The notes below the pieces were generated by a model. It was not told the origin of the DNA and made no database searches. It saw nothing but the letters and a program-made list of their open reading frames with translations. From an uncultured Prevotellaceae bacterium (GTDB lineage Bacteria; Bacteroidota; Bacteroidia; Bacteroidales; Bacteroidaceae): a DNA stretch of 64,000 nucleotides. This document shows positions 9,069 through 17,657 of the stretch, piece after piece; position 1 is the first letter of the stretch, and each line of letters opens with the position of its first letter. The DNA lies in NCBI GenBank assembly GCA_946415365.1, contig CAMKSE010000018.1:30293-94292 (forward strand), read 5' to 3'. The position numbers and the translations under genes are program-made.

Positions 9069-10130
9069 TTAGTTGGCAGACTCGAATTCCTCCAGGAATC
9101 GGGTATCGTTCTCGGAGAACATGCGGAGGTCGGAAACACGATACTTCAGGTTCGTGATGCGCTCCACACCCATGCCAAAGGCATAGCCGCTGTAGATCTT
9201 CGAGTCGATGCCGCAGAGCTCGAGCACGTTGGGGTCGACCATGCCGCAACCGAGGATCTCAACCCATCCCGTATGCTTGCAGAAGCCGCAGCCTTCACCG
9301 CCACAGATGAAGCAGGAGATATCCATCTCTGCAGAAGGTTCCGTGAAGGGGAAGTAGGAGGGGCGCAGACGGATGTTGGTGTCGGGGCCAAACATCTCCT
9401 TGGCAAACGACAGGAGCACCTGCTTGAGGTCGGTAAACGATACGTTCTTGTCGATATAGAGTCCTTCCACCTGATGGAAGAAACAATGTGCGCGGGCCGT
9501 GATGGCCTCATTACGATAGACGCGTCCCGGGCAGATCACACGGATGGGAGCCGTGAGCTTGCCGTCTTCAGTGTGCATATGCTCCATCACACGAGCCTGG
9601 ACAGAGGAGGTGTGGGAACGGAGCAGGATATTCTTCGTCACATCGTCGGGATGCTGAGAGACGAAGAAGGTGTCCTGCATGTCACGGGCAGGATGGTCGG
9701 CAGCGAAGTTCATCTTCGTGAACACGTGGAGATCGTCCTCCACTTCAGGACCATCGGCCAGGACGAAGCCCATGCGCGAGAAGATGTCGATGATCTCGTT
9801 GGTGACGATGGTCAGCGGGTGACGGGTTCCCAGCTGGATGGGGTAGGGCGTACGCGTCAGGTCGATCTGCTCGTCGCCGGTCTCCTGCGTCTCACATTCC
9901 TCGCGCAACTGGTTAATACGTTCTGTGGCAAGTGTCTTCAGCTCGTTGATCTTCATGCCAACGGTCTTCTTCTGGTCTGCTGCCACGTCACGGAAGTCGT
10001 TCATCAGCGCGGTGATCTCACCCTTCTTGCTGAGATATTTCAGTCGGAGCTTTTCTACTTCCTCGGCATTCTTGGCACTCATTTCCTGCACTTCCTTGAG
10101 CAGGTCATCTATCTTGTCTATGATACTCAT
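9069..10130 (-). CDS. pheS: phenylalanyl-tRNA synthetase alpha subunit
   Basis: 353 aa. The N-terminal coiled coil (residues about 1-85) binds tRNA; the class II core follows, with HPLTIVTNEIIDIFSRMGF, the motif 2 region RVICPGRVYRNEAITARAH and FHQVEGLYID, and motif 3 GYAFGMGVERI. An insert FICGGEGCGFCKHTGW has four cysteines and may bind zinc. It pairs with PheT (beta) to charge tRNA-Phe, but pheT is not in this window, unlike the pheST operon of many bacteria; split pheS and pheT loci are common in Bacteroidales. Confidence 0.97.
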   Translation of the reverse strand: MSIIDKIDDLLKEVQEMSAKNAEEVEKLRLKYLSKKGEITALMNDFRDVAADQKKTVGMKINELKTLATERINQLREECETQETGDEQIDLTRTPYPIQLGTRHPLTIVTNEIIDIFSRMGFVLADGPEVEDDLHVFTKMNFAADHPARDMQDTFFVSQHPDDVTKNILLRSHTSSVQARVMEHMHTEDGKLTAPIRVICPGRVYRNEAITARAHCFFHQVEGLYIDKNVSFTDLKQVLLSFAKEMFGPDTNIRLRPSYFPFTEPSAEMDISCFICGGEGCGFCKHTGWVEILGCGMVDPNVLELCGIDSKIYSGYAFGMGVERITNLKYRVSDLRMFSENDTRFLEEFESAN

Positions 10131-10157
10131 AATTACGATTTATATCAAATTTGCGTG

Positions 10158-10165
10158 CAAAGGTA
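10158..10165 (-). promoter_or_regulatory. -7 box of pheS
   Basis: TACCTTTG on the minus strand followed by CACGC, then a leader of about 20 bases to the ATG at 10130. Confidence 0.7.
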
Positions 10166-10170
10166 CTTAT

Positions 10171-10233
10171 TTTTTTAGACATAAGTACATAAGAACATAA
10201 AATTTTTGTTTCTTTTGTTCTTTTGTCTAAAAT
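10171..10233. repeat. dispersed imperfect palindrome, copy 2
   Basis: Left arm AGACATAAGTACATAAGAAC and right arm TGTTTCTTTTGTTCTTTTGTCT form an imperfect inverted repeat. Identity with copy 1 at 7554-7614 extends over about 60 bases and differs at only a few positions. Confidence 0.8.
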
Positions 10234-10239
10234 ATTTAG

Positions 10240-10247
10240 TAATTTTG
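10240..10247 (+). promoter_or_regulatory. -7 box of DUF4348 gene
   Basis: TAATTTTG followed by CCG; the leader to the ATG at 10300 is about 48 bases. The TTTG and TTTTG strings in the right arm of the palindrome supply possible -33 contacts. Confidence 0.6.
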
Positions 10248-10299
10248 CCGAAAAATTTGAGAGAACCACTGAAAAAAGAACTCAATAGAGGTGAAGTAG

Positions 10300-11142
10300 A
10301 TGAGAAAGTTTCTATGGCCGAATCTGATTTGTGTGCTGCTGACATTCTCCTGTACGGGAAAGCAGACGGTGACAGATATTGAGGACTTGACTGATTCAGT
10401 AGCAGACTCTACGGACACCGTTGTGGTGGATACGCTTGAGCAACTGATCACTGAGACGCCAATGCCAAGAGCTGCCGACGCTATGTTCGATGACTTCGTG
10501 TTCAACTTTGTAGCCAACAAGCGGTTGCAGCTCGAGCGGATTGTGTTTCCTCTGCGGGTAACCAATGCCGACGGACAGACCGCCATGACGGAGAAGTCGC
10601 AATGGAAGATGGAGCACTTCTTCATGCGTCAGGGCTATTACACGCTGCTCTTCGGCGACGACAAGCAGATGGCTCACATGAAGGATACGGCGGTGAGTGA
10701 GGCTGTGGTGGAGAAGATCATGCTCAGGAAGAACGAGGTGAAAGACTATTATTTCCAGCGTATCAAGGGTGCATGGATGATGCGAGAGGTGAGGGTCACT
10801 TCCATCGAGTCGAATCCCAATGCCTCGTTCCTCGCTTTCTATAAGCGTTTTGTGTCAGACACTACGTTCCAGGTGAAGAGCATCAACGAGACGGTGGAAT
10901 TCGTCGGCCCCGATCCTGACGACGACTTCAACATGATGGAAGGTGTGATTACGCCCGACACCTGGGAGGCTTTCGCGCCGCAGTTGCCCGAGAAGATGCT
11001 CTATAACATCATCTACGGCAAGCCGGTGCCGGAGGGAAACCAGAAGATATTCCTCATGCGGGGCGTGGCCAACGGACTTGAGCTGGAATTGCGCTTCAAA
11101 CGTATCGGGAACCGCTGGCTGCTGACGAAAATGACTACCTGA
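10300..11142 (+). CDS. DUF4348 lipoprotein
   Basis: 280 aa. A short lipoprotein signal ends at FSC (Cys18). A Thr/Asp-rich linker (residues about 19-55) leads into a DUF4348-type domain beginning at FDDFVFNFVANKRLQLERI and including WKMEHFFMRQGYYTLLF. The family is confined to Bacteroidales and has no known activity; location is presumably the periplasmic face of the outer membrane or the cell surface. Its TGA overlaps the murB ATG by one base, so it is the first gene of a unit with murB. Confidence 0.85.
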   Translation: MRKFLWPNLICVLLTFSCTGKQTVTDIEDLTDSVADSTDTVVVDTLEQLITETPMPRAADAMFDDFVFNFVANKRLQLERIVFPLRVTNADGQTAMTEKSQWKMEHFFMRQGYYTLLFGDDKQMAHMKDTAVSEAVVEKIMLRKNEVKDYYFQRIKGAWMMREVRVTSIESNPNASFLAFYKRFVSDTTFQVKSINETVEFVGPDPDDDFNMMEGVITPDTWEAFAPQLPEKMLYNIIYGKPVPEGNQKIFLMRGVANGLELELRFKRIGNRWLLTKMTT

Positions 11143-12170
11143 TGAAAGATTTCAAGAATTACAGTCTGAAGGAACACAACACATTTGGCATCAACGCCAA
11201 GTGCAAACGCTATTTGGAGTTTGAAAGTGACGTCGAGGCTATAGAGGTGGCTGAGATCCTGAGGAAGTCGCAGTTACCATATATAATAATAGGTGGAGGC
11301 AGTAATCTGCTGCTGACGAAGGACTTCGACGGTATCGTGGTGCGTTCCGGCATCAAGGGCTATCAGTTTGAGGAGTCAGGAGGCGGGAGTCAGGAGGCGG
11401 AAGTCAGGATGACCTGTGGTAGCGGTGAGGTATGGGACGATATGGTGGCTACGAGCATCGAGGCAGGCTACTACGGCATGGAGAACCTCTCGCTGATACC
11501 TGGCGATGTGGGGGCGTCGGCCGTGCAGAATATCGGTGCCTACGGTATGGAGGCCCAATACCTGATACTGTGTGTGCGGATGATAGAGATAGCCACGGGA
11601 AAGACCTGGACGATAGACAAGGAGGCGTGCGAATATGGTTACCGTCAGAGCCGGTTCAAGCATGATTGGAAGAACCGTTTCCTGATCACGAGGGTGACCT
11701 ACGGACTCTCAAAGACTTTCCGTCCGAATCTCGACTACGGTAATATCCGTGCAGAACTGGAGCGTAAGGGCATCCAGGAACCTACGGCCCAGCAGTTGCG
11801 CGACATCATCATAGAGATACGTAACGCCAAACTGCCTGACCCGAAGGTGGAGGGCAATGCCGGCAGTTTCTTCATGAACGCCATCGTCACCAAACAACGA
11901 TGCGAGAAACTGGCTAAGCAGTATCCGGATATGCCACACTTCGAGGTTGACTCCCGTCATGAGAAGATTCCTGTAGGTTGGATGATTGAACAATGTGGTT
12001 GGAAGGGAAAGACACTCGGCCGTGCCGGTGTCCACGACCGACAGGCGCTGGTGCTCGTCAACCGGGGTGGGGCTACAGGTGAGGAAATCGTCGCTCTCTG
12101 CGAGGCCATCCGAAAGGATGTGCGTGAAAAGTTCGGCATTGTTATCCATCCTGAGGTGAACATTATTTAG
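11142..12170 (+). CDS. murB: UDP-N-acetylenolpyruvoylglucosamine reductase
   Basis: 342 aa FAD enzyme that reduces the enolpyruvyl group to give UDP-MurNAc in peptidoglycan precursor synthesis. The FAD-binding domain shows NTFGINAKC, IIIGGGSNLLLTKDFDGIVV and SLIPGDVGASAVQNIGAYG; the C-terminal domain has PKVEGNAGSFFMN (proton-donor serine) and ends FGIVIHPEVNII. Length and the tyrosine-loop region fit type I MurB. Odd point: residues about 77-90 (EESGGGSQEAEV) are encoded by two and a half copies of a 14-bp direct repeat that expands a surface loop. Confidence 0.96.
   Translation: MKDFKNYSLKEHNTFGINAKCKRYLEFESDVEAIEVAEILRKSQLPYIIIGGGSNLLLTKDFDGIVVRSGIKGYQFEESGGGSQEAEVRMTCGSGEVWDDMVATSIEAGYYGMENLSLIPGDVGASAVQNIGAYGMEAQYLILCVRMIEIATGKTWTIDKEACEYGYRQSRFKHDWKNRFLITRVTYGLSKTFRPNLDYGNIRAELERKGIQEPTAQQLRDIIIEIRNAKLPDPKVEGNAGSFFMNAIVTKQRCEKLAKQYPDMPHFEVDSRHEKIPVGWMIEQCGWKGKTLGRAGVHDRQALVLVNRGGATGEEIVALCEAIRKDVREKFGIVIHPEVNII
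11372..11408 (+). repeat. 14-bp tandem repeat inside murB
   Basis: GGAGTCAGGAGGCG at 11372-11385 and again at 11386-11399, then GAAGTCAGG at 11400-11408. Because 14 is not a multiple of three, each copy is read in another frame, so the repeat is a DNA-level event rather than a protein-level one. It lies in a variable loop between two conserved strands. Confidence 0.85.
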
Positions 12171-12171
12171 A

Positions 12172-12192
12172 GTTTACAGTTTACGGTTTACA
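12172..12192 (+). repeat. heptamer array GTTTACA x3
   Basis: GTTTACA, GTTTACG, GTTTACA in perfect register, filling the 23-base gap between murB and the next gene. Confidence 0.85.
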
Positions 12193-12193
12193 G

Positions 12194-12955
12194 ATGAAAC
12201 TGACATTTTTAGGAACGGGAACATCGTGCGGCGTGCCTGTCATAGGTTGCCAGTGTGAGGTGTGCAGGAGCAACGATCCGAAAGACAAGCGCCTGCGCTG
12301 TTCAGCTCTCGTGGAGAGCGACACGACCCGTCTGCTCATAGACTGTGGTCCCGACTTCCGTCAGCAGATACTGCCGCAGCCCTTCAGGAAGATTGACGGT
12401 ATTCTGATCACCCACTCACACTATGACCATATGGGCGGCATGGACGACATACGGCCCTACTGCCAGTTTGGGGAGATCAACGTCTATGCCGATCCACAGG
12501 CTAAGCAGTCGATGCTCGAGATGTTGCCATACTGTTTCGCGGAGAATCGCTATCCTGGCGTACCTGCCATCGGACTGCATGAGATACATCCGCATCAGCC
12601 GCTGAGTATCGGTGATATCGACATTATGCCGGTAGAGGTGATGCATGGCAAACTGCCCATTTTGGGGTTCCGCATCGGTAAACTGACGTATATCACGGAT
12701 ATGAAGACCATCGACGATACGGAGTTCCCTTATCTGGAGGGAACGGAGCTGTTGGTGGTTAACGCTCTACGTTTCATAAAGCCTCACCACTCGCACCAGT
12801 TGGTTGACGATGCCATAGCGTTTGCGCAAAGGGTAGGGGCCAGGCGTACACTTCTCATACACATGTGTCACGACATAGGACTACATGATGAAGTAAATAG
12901 CAAATTACCAGAAGGAATAGAACTGGCCTTTGACGGACAGGAAATCATGTTCTGA
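12194..12955 (+). CDS. MBL-fold metallohydrolase (PhnP/beta-lactamase-like)
   Basis: 253 aa cytoplasmic metallo-beta-lactamase-fold hydrolase. It opens FLGTGTSCGVPVIGCQCEVC; the metal motif is ITHSHYDHMGGMDD (HxHxDH), followed by the later metal ligands MHG, YITDMK and LIHMCHD. The N-terminal Cys cluster (Cys at IGCQCEVC) resembles PhnP-type phosphodiesterases, whose family acts on cyclic ribose phosphates; the true substrate here is unknown. It is co-directional with murB after a gap filled by the GTTTACA array, and lies upstream of a small RNA gene. Confidence 0.88.
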   Translation: MKLTFLGTGTSCGVPVIGCQCEVCRSNDPKDKRLRCSALVESDTTRLLIDCGPDFRQQILPQPFRKIDGILITHSHYDHMGGMDDIRPYCQFGEINVYADPQAKQSMLEMLPYCFAENRYPGVPAIGLHEIHPHQPLSIGDIDIMPVEVMHGKLPILGFRIGKLTYITDMKTIDDTEFPYLEGTELLVVNALRFIKPHHSHQLVDDAIAFAQRVGARRTLLIHMCHDIGLHDEVNSKLPEGIELAFDGQEIMF

Positions 12956-13028
12956 CTGTAAAAATGTCTTTAATGGACCCTTGGTTTGTTAAAAAGAGTT
13001 TAAGAGTTGCACTTTTTAGATATAAATG

Positions 13029-13059
13029 TTTGCATGATATGAAATAAATCGTATCTTTG
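13029..13059 (+). promoter_or_regulatory. promoter of small RNA A
   Basis: TTTG at 13029-13032, exactly 19 bp, TATCTTTG at 13052-13059. This is one of the best consensus promoters in the window and drives no protein-coding frame. Confidence 0.8.
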
Positions 13060-13063
13060 CACT

Positions 13064-13127
13064 GTGTTTTTCATAGTATTAGATTTAAGGTTAACAAAGG
13101 TTTTGGGTCACAGCGGTGACCCTTTTT
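13064..13127 (+). ncRNA. small RNA A (paralogue of small RNA B)
   Basis: A strong promoter and a strong intrinsic terminator bracket about 64 nt with no reading frame. The 5' part, GTGTTTTTCATAGTATTAGA followed by TTTAAGGTTAACAAAGG, recurs almost unchanged at 53618. The 3' end is the terminator hairpin. I believe this is one of the paralogous small RNA families of Bacteroidales, but cannot name it with certainty. It is located between the MBL hydrolase gene and the convergent 95-aa gene. Exact ends are inferred from the promoter and T-tract. Confidence 0.75.
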
Positions 13128-13130
13128 ATT
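13105..13130 (+). terminator. intrinsic terminator of small RNA A
   Basis: GGGTCAC-agcg-GTGACCC, a perfect 7-bp stem, followed by TTTTTATTT. Confidence 0.9.
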
Positions 13131-13134
13131 TGTC

Positions 13135-13422
13135 CTAACGTTTTTTCTTGGATTTCTTTCCTGACGATTTTCCAAACAGGTTCCCATAGCCCTTCATCAG
13201 TTTCCGTATCAGCAGAAAGGCATCGATGGCAGTAATGCTGTTGGCTATCAGGCCTGAGATGTATTCACCCTTCGTGCTATTTTCTCGTTTGATGAAGGTC
13301 TGGTTCCACAATGTGCTGAATTTGGTGCTGTCTTGCTGGATAGCCTCGGCGAGTTCCTCCTTTCTCAGGCGGATCTCTTCCAACGAGTGGTATTGGTGGG
13401 TTGACTTCTTGACGGGAAGCAT
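13135..13422 (-). CDS. hypothetical protein, third gene of YtxH/holin-like trio
   Basis: 95 aa, not a family I can name. It has a charged helix (SLEEIRLRKEELAEAIQQDS), a moderately hydrophobic stretch (ISGLIANSITAIDAFLLI) and a very basic tail ending GKKSKKKR. It follows the holin-like gene after 13 bases on the same strand, and the three-gene order YtxH, holin-like, small basic protein is one I associate with Bacteroidales. A membrane-linked role is inferred from context. Confidence 0.7.
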   Translation of the reverse strand: MLPVKKSTHQYHSLEEIRLRKEELAEAIQQDSTKFSTLWNQTFIKRENSTKGEYISGLIANSITAIDAFLLIRKLMKGYGNLFGKSSGKKSKKKR

Positions 13423-13435
13423 GGGACGGAAAGAA

Positions 13436-13783
13436 TTAGTTCATGAACAGACTGGCGAGGAAACGTACCAGAGGTTTCTCAATCCAGTTCTTTCGGAAGA
13501 TGATAAAAAGCAGGAACAGTATCAGGTGTACGCCCGATACGATAAGGAAAGCTTTTGCCATACCAATCCACGATGCCAGCCAACAGGCTACGGCAAAAGA
13601 GAAGTACAGCAGTACGGCGATGATGAACATGAAGAACAGGATAGTCAAGGAGGCCGCCGTCAGCAGGCGTACCACCTTGTCTATCACGTCGAGCTTCACA
13701 TATTCTGTCTGAAGTCCAAGATAGTGTTTCAATACCTCGACCAACTGGGCGATGGTCTCAACGTTCTTGTCGCTGGAAAGCAT
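13436..13783 (-). CDS. holin-like (Holin-X/DUF1469 type) membrane protein
   Basis: 115 aa from the ATG at 13783 (MLSSDKNVETIAQL); the longer frame would overlap the upstream gene without reason. An amphipathic N-terminus (VEVLKHYLGLQTEYVKLDVIDK) precedes two transmembrane helices (LTAASLTILFFMFIIAVLLYF and AFLIVSGVHLILFLLFIIF) and a short basic end. This matches the chromosomal holin-X-like family, which is widespread and not evidence of prophage. The gene starts 4 bases after the YtxH stop. Confidence 0.82.
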   Translation of the reverse strand: MLSSDKNVETIAQLVEVLKHYLGLQTEYVKLDVIDKVVRLLTAASLTILFFMFIIAVLLYFSFAVACWLASWIGMAKAFLIVSGVHLILFLLFIIFRKNWIEKPLVRFLASLFMN

Positions 13784-13787
13784 TCGC

Positions 13788-14000
13788 TTACTCCTCATCA
13801 GTAACGTCCTGGATGTCATCAACCAGGTCGACCACTTCCTTACGGCTCAGCTTGATGTTGTGCTTCTTGAGGAAATCCTCCACAGCGTCGGTAATTTTGA
13901 CACGGGTGTCCTGACCCTTTTCTGGAGCAACGAGGATGCCAAGGGCTGCGCCGGCGATGGCTCCGCCGAGGAATGCGCTGAGATAACCTAAACTTTTCAT
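13788..14000 (-). CDS. YtxH-domain membrane protein
   Basis: 70 aa from the ATG at 14000 (MKSLGYLSAFLGGAIAGAAL). One glycine/alanine-rich transmembrane helix followed by the APEKGQDTR motif typical of YtxH proteins, then a charged helix (VEDFLKKHNIKLSRKEVVDL). First gene of the trio; a TATTTTTG box lies upstream at 14041-14048 on the minus strand. Function is unknown; relatives are general-stress proteins in Firmicutes. Confidence 0.85.
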   Translation of the reverse strand: MKSLGYLSAFLGGAIAGAALGILVAPEKGQDTRVKITDAVEDFLKKHNIKLSRKEVVDLVDDIQDVTDEE

Positions 14001-14040
14001 ACGTTCAATTGTTTTTGTTAATGAATAATCGTTTCCTCTG

Positions 14041-14048
14041 CAAAAATA
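14041..14048 (-). promoter_or_regulatory. -7 box of the YtxH operon
   Basis: TATTTTTG followed by CAGAGG on the minus strand, about 40 bases ahead of the YtxH ATG. Confidence 0.6.
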
Positions 14049-14162
14049 CAAAACTTTTCCGTTTCAACGCAAAAAAGGAGCATAAATTTTTAAAAAAAGT
14101 GATGTTTTTCCCGATTTAACAAACTTTATGTGCCTTTTTTTCTTTCTTTTGGCGATATTTTG

Positions 14163-14170
14163 TAATTTCG
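14163..14170 (+). promoter_or_regulatory. -7 box of SPOR lipoprotein gene
   Basis: TAATTTCG followed by CACC; one base off the usual TTTG. A TTTTGG string at about 14146 is a possible -33 contact. Confidence 0.45.
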
Positions 14171-14213
14171 CACCAAAATTGAATACAAAACATTATAAAC
14201 CAATTTATAACAA

Positions 14214-14711
14214 ATGAAAAAGTACACTTTAATCTGCATCGGCTTATGTGCAGCCATGGCTTTTACAAGCTGTAAATCAAGTGAGAGTGCCTACAAGAAG
14301 GCTTACGAGAAGGCAAAACAGTATGATACGAACAACCAGCAGGCTGTCTCTCAGACCGCTACCGACGAGGCTGTTGTCGCTCCTGTTGAGGCTAAGCCCG
14401 TAGACCAGGCACGTGTTGTGGACAATCTTGACAATATCTCCGTCCGTCAGGAGAGTGTTCAGGTTATTCATGGCAGTGGTCTGAATGAATTCAGCGTGGT
14501 TGTTGGTTCATTTGGTCTGCTCTCTAATGCCGAGAGTCTCTACCAGCGTCTGAGAGATGCAGGTTACAACGCACAGGTGGTTAAGAATGAAGCCAAGAAC
14601 ATGTATCGTGTTGTTGCCGCTTCGTTTGGTAACAAGTCGGATGCTGTGATCAGCCGTGACCAGCTCCGCAACACCTATCCTGACGCTTGGCTCCTCTATA
14701 ACGCACGATAA
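14214..14711 (+). CDS. SPOR-domain lipoprotein
   Basis: 165 aa. Lipoprotein signal ending FTSC (Cys20), a low-complexity linker rich in Ala, Val and Glu, then a SPOR domain (about residues 90-163: EFSVVVGSFGLLSNAESLYQ, NMYRVVAASF). SPOR domains bind denuded septal peptidoglycan, so the protein probably sits at division sites. It is followed by ruvX after 11 bases and heads a run of five co-directional genes. Confidence 0.88.
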   Translation: MKKYTLICIGLCAAMAFTSCKSSESAYKKAYEKAKQYDTNNQQAVSQTATDEAVVAPVEAKPVDQARVVDNLDNISVRQESVQVIHGSGLNEFSVVVGSFGLLSNAESLYQRLRDAGYNAQVVKNEAKNMYRVVAASFGNKSDAVISRDQLRNTYPDAWLLYNAR

Positions 14712-14722
14712 GGAGCGTTGAA

Positions 14723-15136
14723 GTGAGGATACTTTCCATCGATTACGGTAAGAAACGCACCGGTATAGCAGTCACCGACCCTCTTCAGATTATAGCAGGA
14801 GGGTTGGCGACTGTTTCAACATCTGAGCTTTTCGACTGGCTGCAGGCCTACAGGGCTCGTGAGCCTCTGGAGCGGATCATCATCGGGGAACCCCGTCAGC
14901 CCAATGGCCAACCCAGTGAGAACCTGCAGCGTGTGCAACAGTTTGTGGCCCGTTGGAGAAAGGCTGTGCCGGAGGTGCCCATAGAGTACTTCGATGAGCG
15001 CTTCACCTCCGTGCTTGCCCATCAGGCGATGCTTGACGGCGGACTCAGGAAGAAAGCCCGTCAGGACAAGGCCCTTGTCGACGAGATCTCTGCTACGATC
15101 ATTCTGGAGGATTACCTCCGTTCCCAAAAAAAGTAA
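14723..15136 (+). CDS. ruvX: putative Holliday junction resolvase-like YqgF/RuvX
   Basis: 137 aa RNase H-fold nuclease. It opens RILSIDYGKKRTGIAVTDP (metal-binding Asp), continues with IIIGEPRQPNGQPS, EYFDERFTS and KALVDEISATIILEDYL. Family members process pre-16S rRNA or anti-terminate transcription; the resolvase label is historical. The start is a GTG preceded by AAGGAG, an unusual clear Shine-Dalgarno in this genome, 8 bases upstream. Lies 5 bases ahead of def. Confidence 0.93.
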   Translation: MRILSIDYGKKRTGIAVTDPLQIIAGGLATVSTSELFDWLQAYRAREPLERIIIGEPRQPNGQPSENLQRVQQFVARWRKAVPEVPIEYFDERFTSVLAHQAMLDGGLRKKARQDKALVDEISATIILEDYLRSQKK

Positions 15137-15141
15137 AGTAA

Positions 15142-15702
15142 ATGATATTACCTATTTATATATATGGACAGCCAGTACTCCGCAAGGTGGCTGATGACAT
15201 CACGCCTGACTATCCTCAGTTGAAGGATCTGATTTCAGACATGTGGGAGACACTGGCCAATTCAGATGGTATAGGCCTTGCTGCACCGCAGATCGGTAAG
15301 CCAATACGTCTGTCGGTCATCGACCTTGATGTTCTCTCAGAGGACTTACCCGAATATAAGGACTTCCGCAAGGTGTTTATCAATCCCCATATCATCGAGT
15401 ACGATGAGAGTAAGACGGACACCTCTGAGGAGGGATGTCTGTCGTTGCCTGCCATCCACGAGAAGGTGGTTCGTCCTACGCGTATCCACGTGGAGTGGGA
15501 CGATGATGAGTTCCAGCACCATGATGAATGGATTGAGGGTTATCTTGCCCGTGTGATGCAGCATGAGTTTGATCACCTTGACGGGAAGATGTTTGTAGAC
15601 CGCATATCTCCACTCCGTAAGCAACTCATCAAAAGTAAGTTGCGCTCATTGGTTCAAGGTCGTTATCGCTGCTCTTACCCCACAAAACCAATCAGAAAGT
15701 GA
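15142..15702 (+). CDS. def: peptide deformylase
   Basis: 186 aa iron/zinc hydrolase removing the N-formyl group from nascent proteins. All three motifs are present: [18 protein letters not shown] (metal Cys) and [12 protein letters not shown] (two metal His and the catalytic Glu). The TGA overlaps the GTG start of the TPR gene by four bases (GTGA), indicating translational coupling. Confidence 0.97.
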   Translation: MILPIYIYGQPVLRKVADDITPDYPQLKDLISDMWETLANSDGIGLAAPQIGKPIRLSVIDLDVLSEDLPEYKDFRKVFINPHIIEYDESKTDTSEEGCLSLPAIHEKVVRPTRIHVEWDDDEFQHHDEWIEGYLARVMQHEFDHLDGKMFVDRISPLRKQLIKSKLRSLVQGRYRCSYPTKPIRK

Positions 15703-17657
15703 GAAGAAATTTATTCTTTTTCCTTCTTCTGTTTCCTCATATTTCTTTCGCTCAGTTCAACACCGATCGTCTGGTGATGATCGGGCGTTCAGCCCTCTAC
15801 TATGAGGACTATGTGCTCTCTATACAGTATTTCAATCAGGCCATCAGTCAGAAGCCTTGGCTCTATGAGCCGTGGTTCTTCCGTGGTGTGGCCAAATATT
15901 ATCTTGATGACTTTCGTGGTGCTGAGAACGACTGCTCGGAAGCCATCGAGCGCAACCCCTATGTGGTTAGTGCCTATGAGGTGAGAGCTCTCTGCCGCAT
16001 CAACCAGAAGAGATTTTCAGAGGCTGTAGAGGATTATAACCGTGCGTTGCGCTATGACCCTGAAAACCAGTTGTTTTGGTACAACCGCATATTATGTCTG
16101 GTTCAGAATAAAGACTACGACCAGGCAATGGCTCAGATAGATACCATGATTACCCGATGGTCGAAGTATGCCCGTGCTTATTCTGTGCAAGGGGAAGTCT
16201 ATCTGCAGAAAAAAGATACGGTAAGTGCTATCAAGTCGCTCGACAAGAGTCTGGAACTCGATCCCTACGATGGTGGCATCTGGGCAGAGCGGGCCATCAT
16301 TAGTCTTAGCCAGCAGGAGTGGAAACAGGGTGAGGAATATCTCTCACAGAGCATTAAACTGCTTCCGAAGCATGCCGGCAACTATATCAACCGTGCGATG
16401 GCACGCTATAATCAGAATAATCTCCGTGGGGCTATGGCCGACTATGACACAGCCCTTGATATAGAACCCAACAATTTCCTTGGTCACTATAACCGAGGTT
16501 TGCTCCGTGCTCAGGTGGGTGATGACAACCGGGGCATCGAGGACTTCGACTTTGTGTTGAAGCTGGAGCCCGACAACCTGATGGCTCTCTTCAATCGTGC
16601 CCTGTTGCTTGAACAGACGGGTAACCTGCGTGCTGCCATCCGCGACTATTCCAAGGTCATCGAAGATTTCCCCAATTTCTGGTTCGGACTGGAGCACCGC
16701 GCATCCTGCTACCGTCGTCTGGGCAATACCAAGCAGGCGGAGCTCGACGAGTTCCGTATCCTGAAGGCCCAGATGGACAAGCGCTATGGCAAACAGCCTC
16801 AGATGACCAGCAAACAACGTCAGATGCGTAAGCGTAGTGACGAGGATATGGAGAAATACAACCAGCTCGTGGTGGCTGATGAAGAAGAGATGGAACACGA
16901 GTATAAGAGTGAGTACCGCGGTCGTGTTCAGAACCGCAAGGCAGAACTCAACTGGCAGCCGATGTATGGTCTGACTTTTGTACGTCCAAGTGACGAACTG
17001 AAGAAGGATCCCGCCTACGATACAGTCGTTGATGCTTTCAACCAGAAGTCACGTTCCCGTATGCTCTATCTCAATTGTGACCAGACCAGCGTTAGTGAGG
17101 AACATATGAAAGCGCTGTTCAGTTATATCGACTCGTTGAGTACAGCCATTGATGCCACGAGGAAGACAGCCGACGTTAAGGGCTTGCTCTTCCTTCGTGC
17201 TGTGGCATACAGCTCCATTCAGAACTTCGACAATGCCATCGACGACCTGAGCATCGCCATTCAGATAGACTCCACCTTTGCCATAGCCTATTGGCAGATG
17301 GCCGTCTGCCAGGCGAAGATCAATGAGTTCAACGCCTCTCAGGGCACGAATACCGACCTTCAGTCAGCCAACGTAGTAGGTAATCTTTCTGAAGCCCTGA
17401 AGTTGTTGCCCAACGATGCCTACCTCTATTATAATCGTGGCAACTTCTACGCCCAACGCAATGACTACCAACGGGCCATCGACGATTATACCCGTGCCAT
17501 CGCCTTGGAGGAGAATATTGCAGAAGCCTGGTACAACCGAGGACTTGCGAAAATATTCTCCAAAAAGACCGAAGATGGCATATCAGACCTCTCCAAGGCT
17601 GGTGAACTGGGAATCTATCAAGCCTATAGCGTGATTAAAAAGTACCGTGACAAGTGA
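15699..17657 (+). CDS. secreted TPR-repeat protein
   Basis: 652 aa with an N-terminal signal peptide ([13 protein letters not shown]). The rest is built of tetratricopeptide repeats in two blocks, about residues 25-330 and 500-650, e.g. [20 protein letters not shown] and [20 protein letters not shown]; a linker of about 170 residues between them contains a charged segment ([20 protein letters not shown]). It probably is a periplasmic scaffold. The start is a GTG overlapping the def stop. Its own TGA overlaps the start of the CotH gene, so the three genes are coupled. Confidence 0.9.
   Translation: MRRNLFFFLLLFPHISFAQFNTDRLVMIGRSALYYEDYVLSIQYFNQAISQKPWLYEPWFFRGVAKYYLDDFRGAENDCSEAIERNPYVVSAYEVRALCRINQKRFSEAVEDYNRALRYDPENQLFWYNRILCLVQNKDYDQAMAQIDTMITRWSKYARAYSVQGEVYLQKKDTVSAIKSLDKSLELDPYDGGIWAERAIISLSQQEWKQGEEYLSQSIKLLPKHAGNYINRAMARYNQNNLRGAMADYDTALDIEPNNFLGHYNRGLLRAQVGDDNRGIEDFDFVLKLEPDNLMALFNRALLLEQTGNLRAAIRDYSKVIEDFPNFWFGLEHRASCYRRLGNTKQAELDEFRILKAQMDKRYGKQPQMTSKQRQMRKRSDEDMEKYNQLVVADEEEMEHEYKSEYRGRVQNRKAELNWQPMYGLTFVRPSDELKKDPAYDTVVDAFNQKSRSRMLYLNCDQTSVSEEHMKALFSYIDSLSTAIDATRKTADVKGLLFLRAVAYSSIQNFDNAIDDLSIAIQIDSTFAIAYWQMAVCQAKINEFNASQGTNTDLQSANVVGNLSEALKLLPNDAYLYYNRGNFYAQRNDYQRAIDDYTRAIALEENIAEAWYNRGLAKIFSKKTEDGISDLSKAGELGIYQAYSVIKKYRDK

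Noticed and set aside
8925..10178. 417-codon frame on the plus strand
   Set aside because: Antisense shadow of pheS, which has complete synthetase motifs; the long frame results from codon bias.
13436..13822. Prophage indicated by a holin-like gene
   Set aside because: No integrase, structural or lysis genes are nearby, and the YtxH/holin-X trio is a normal chromosomal set.
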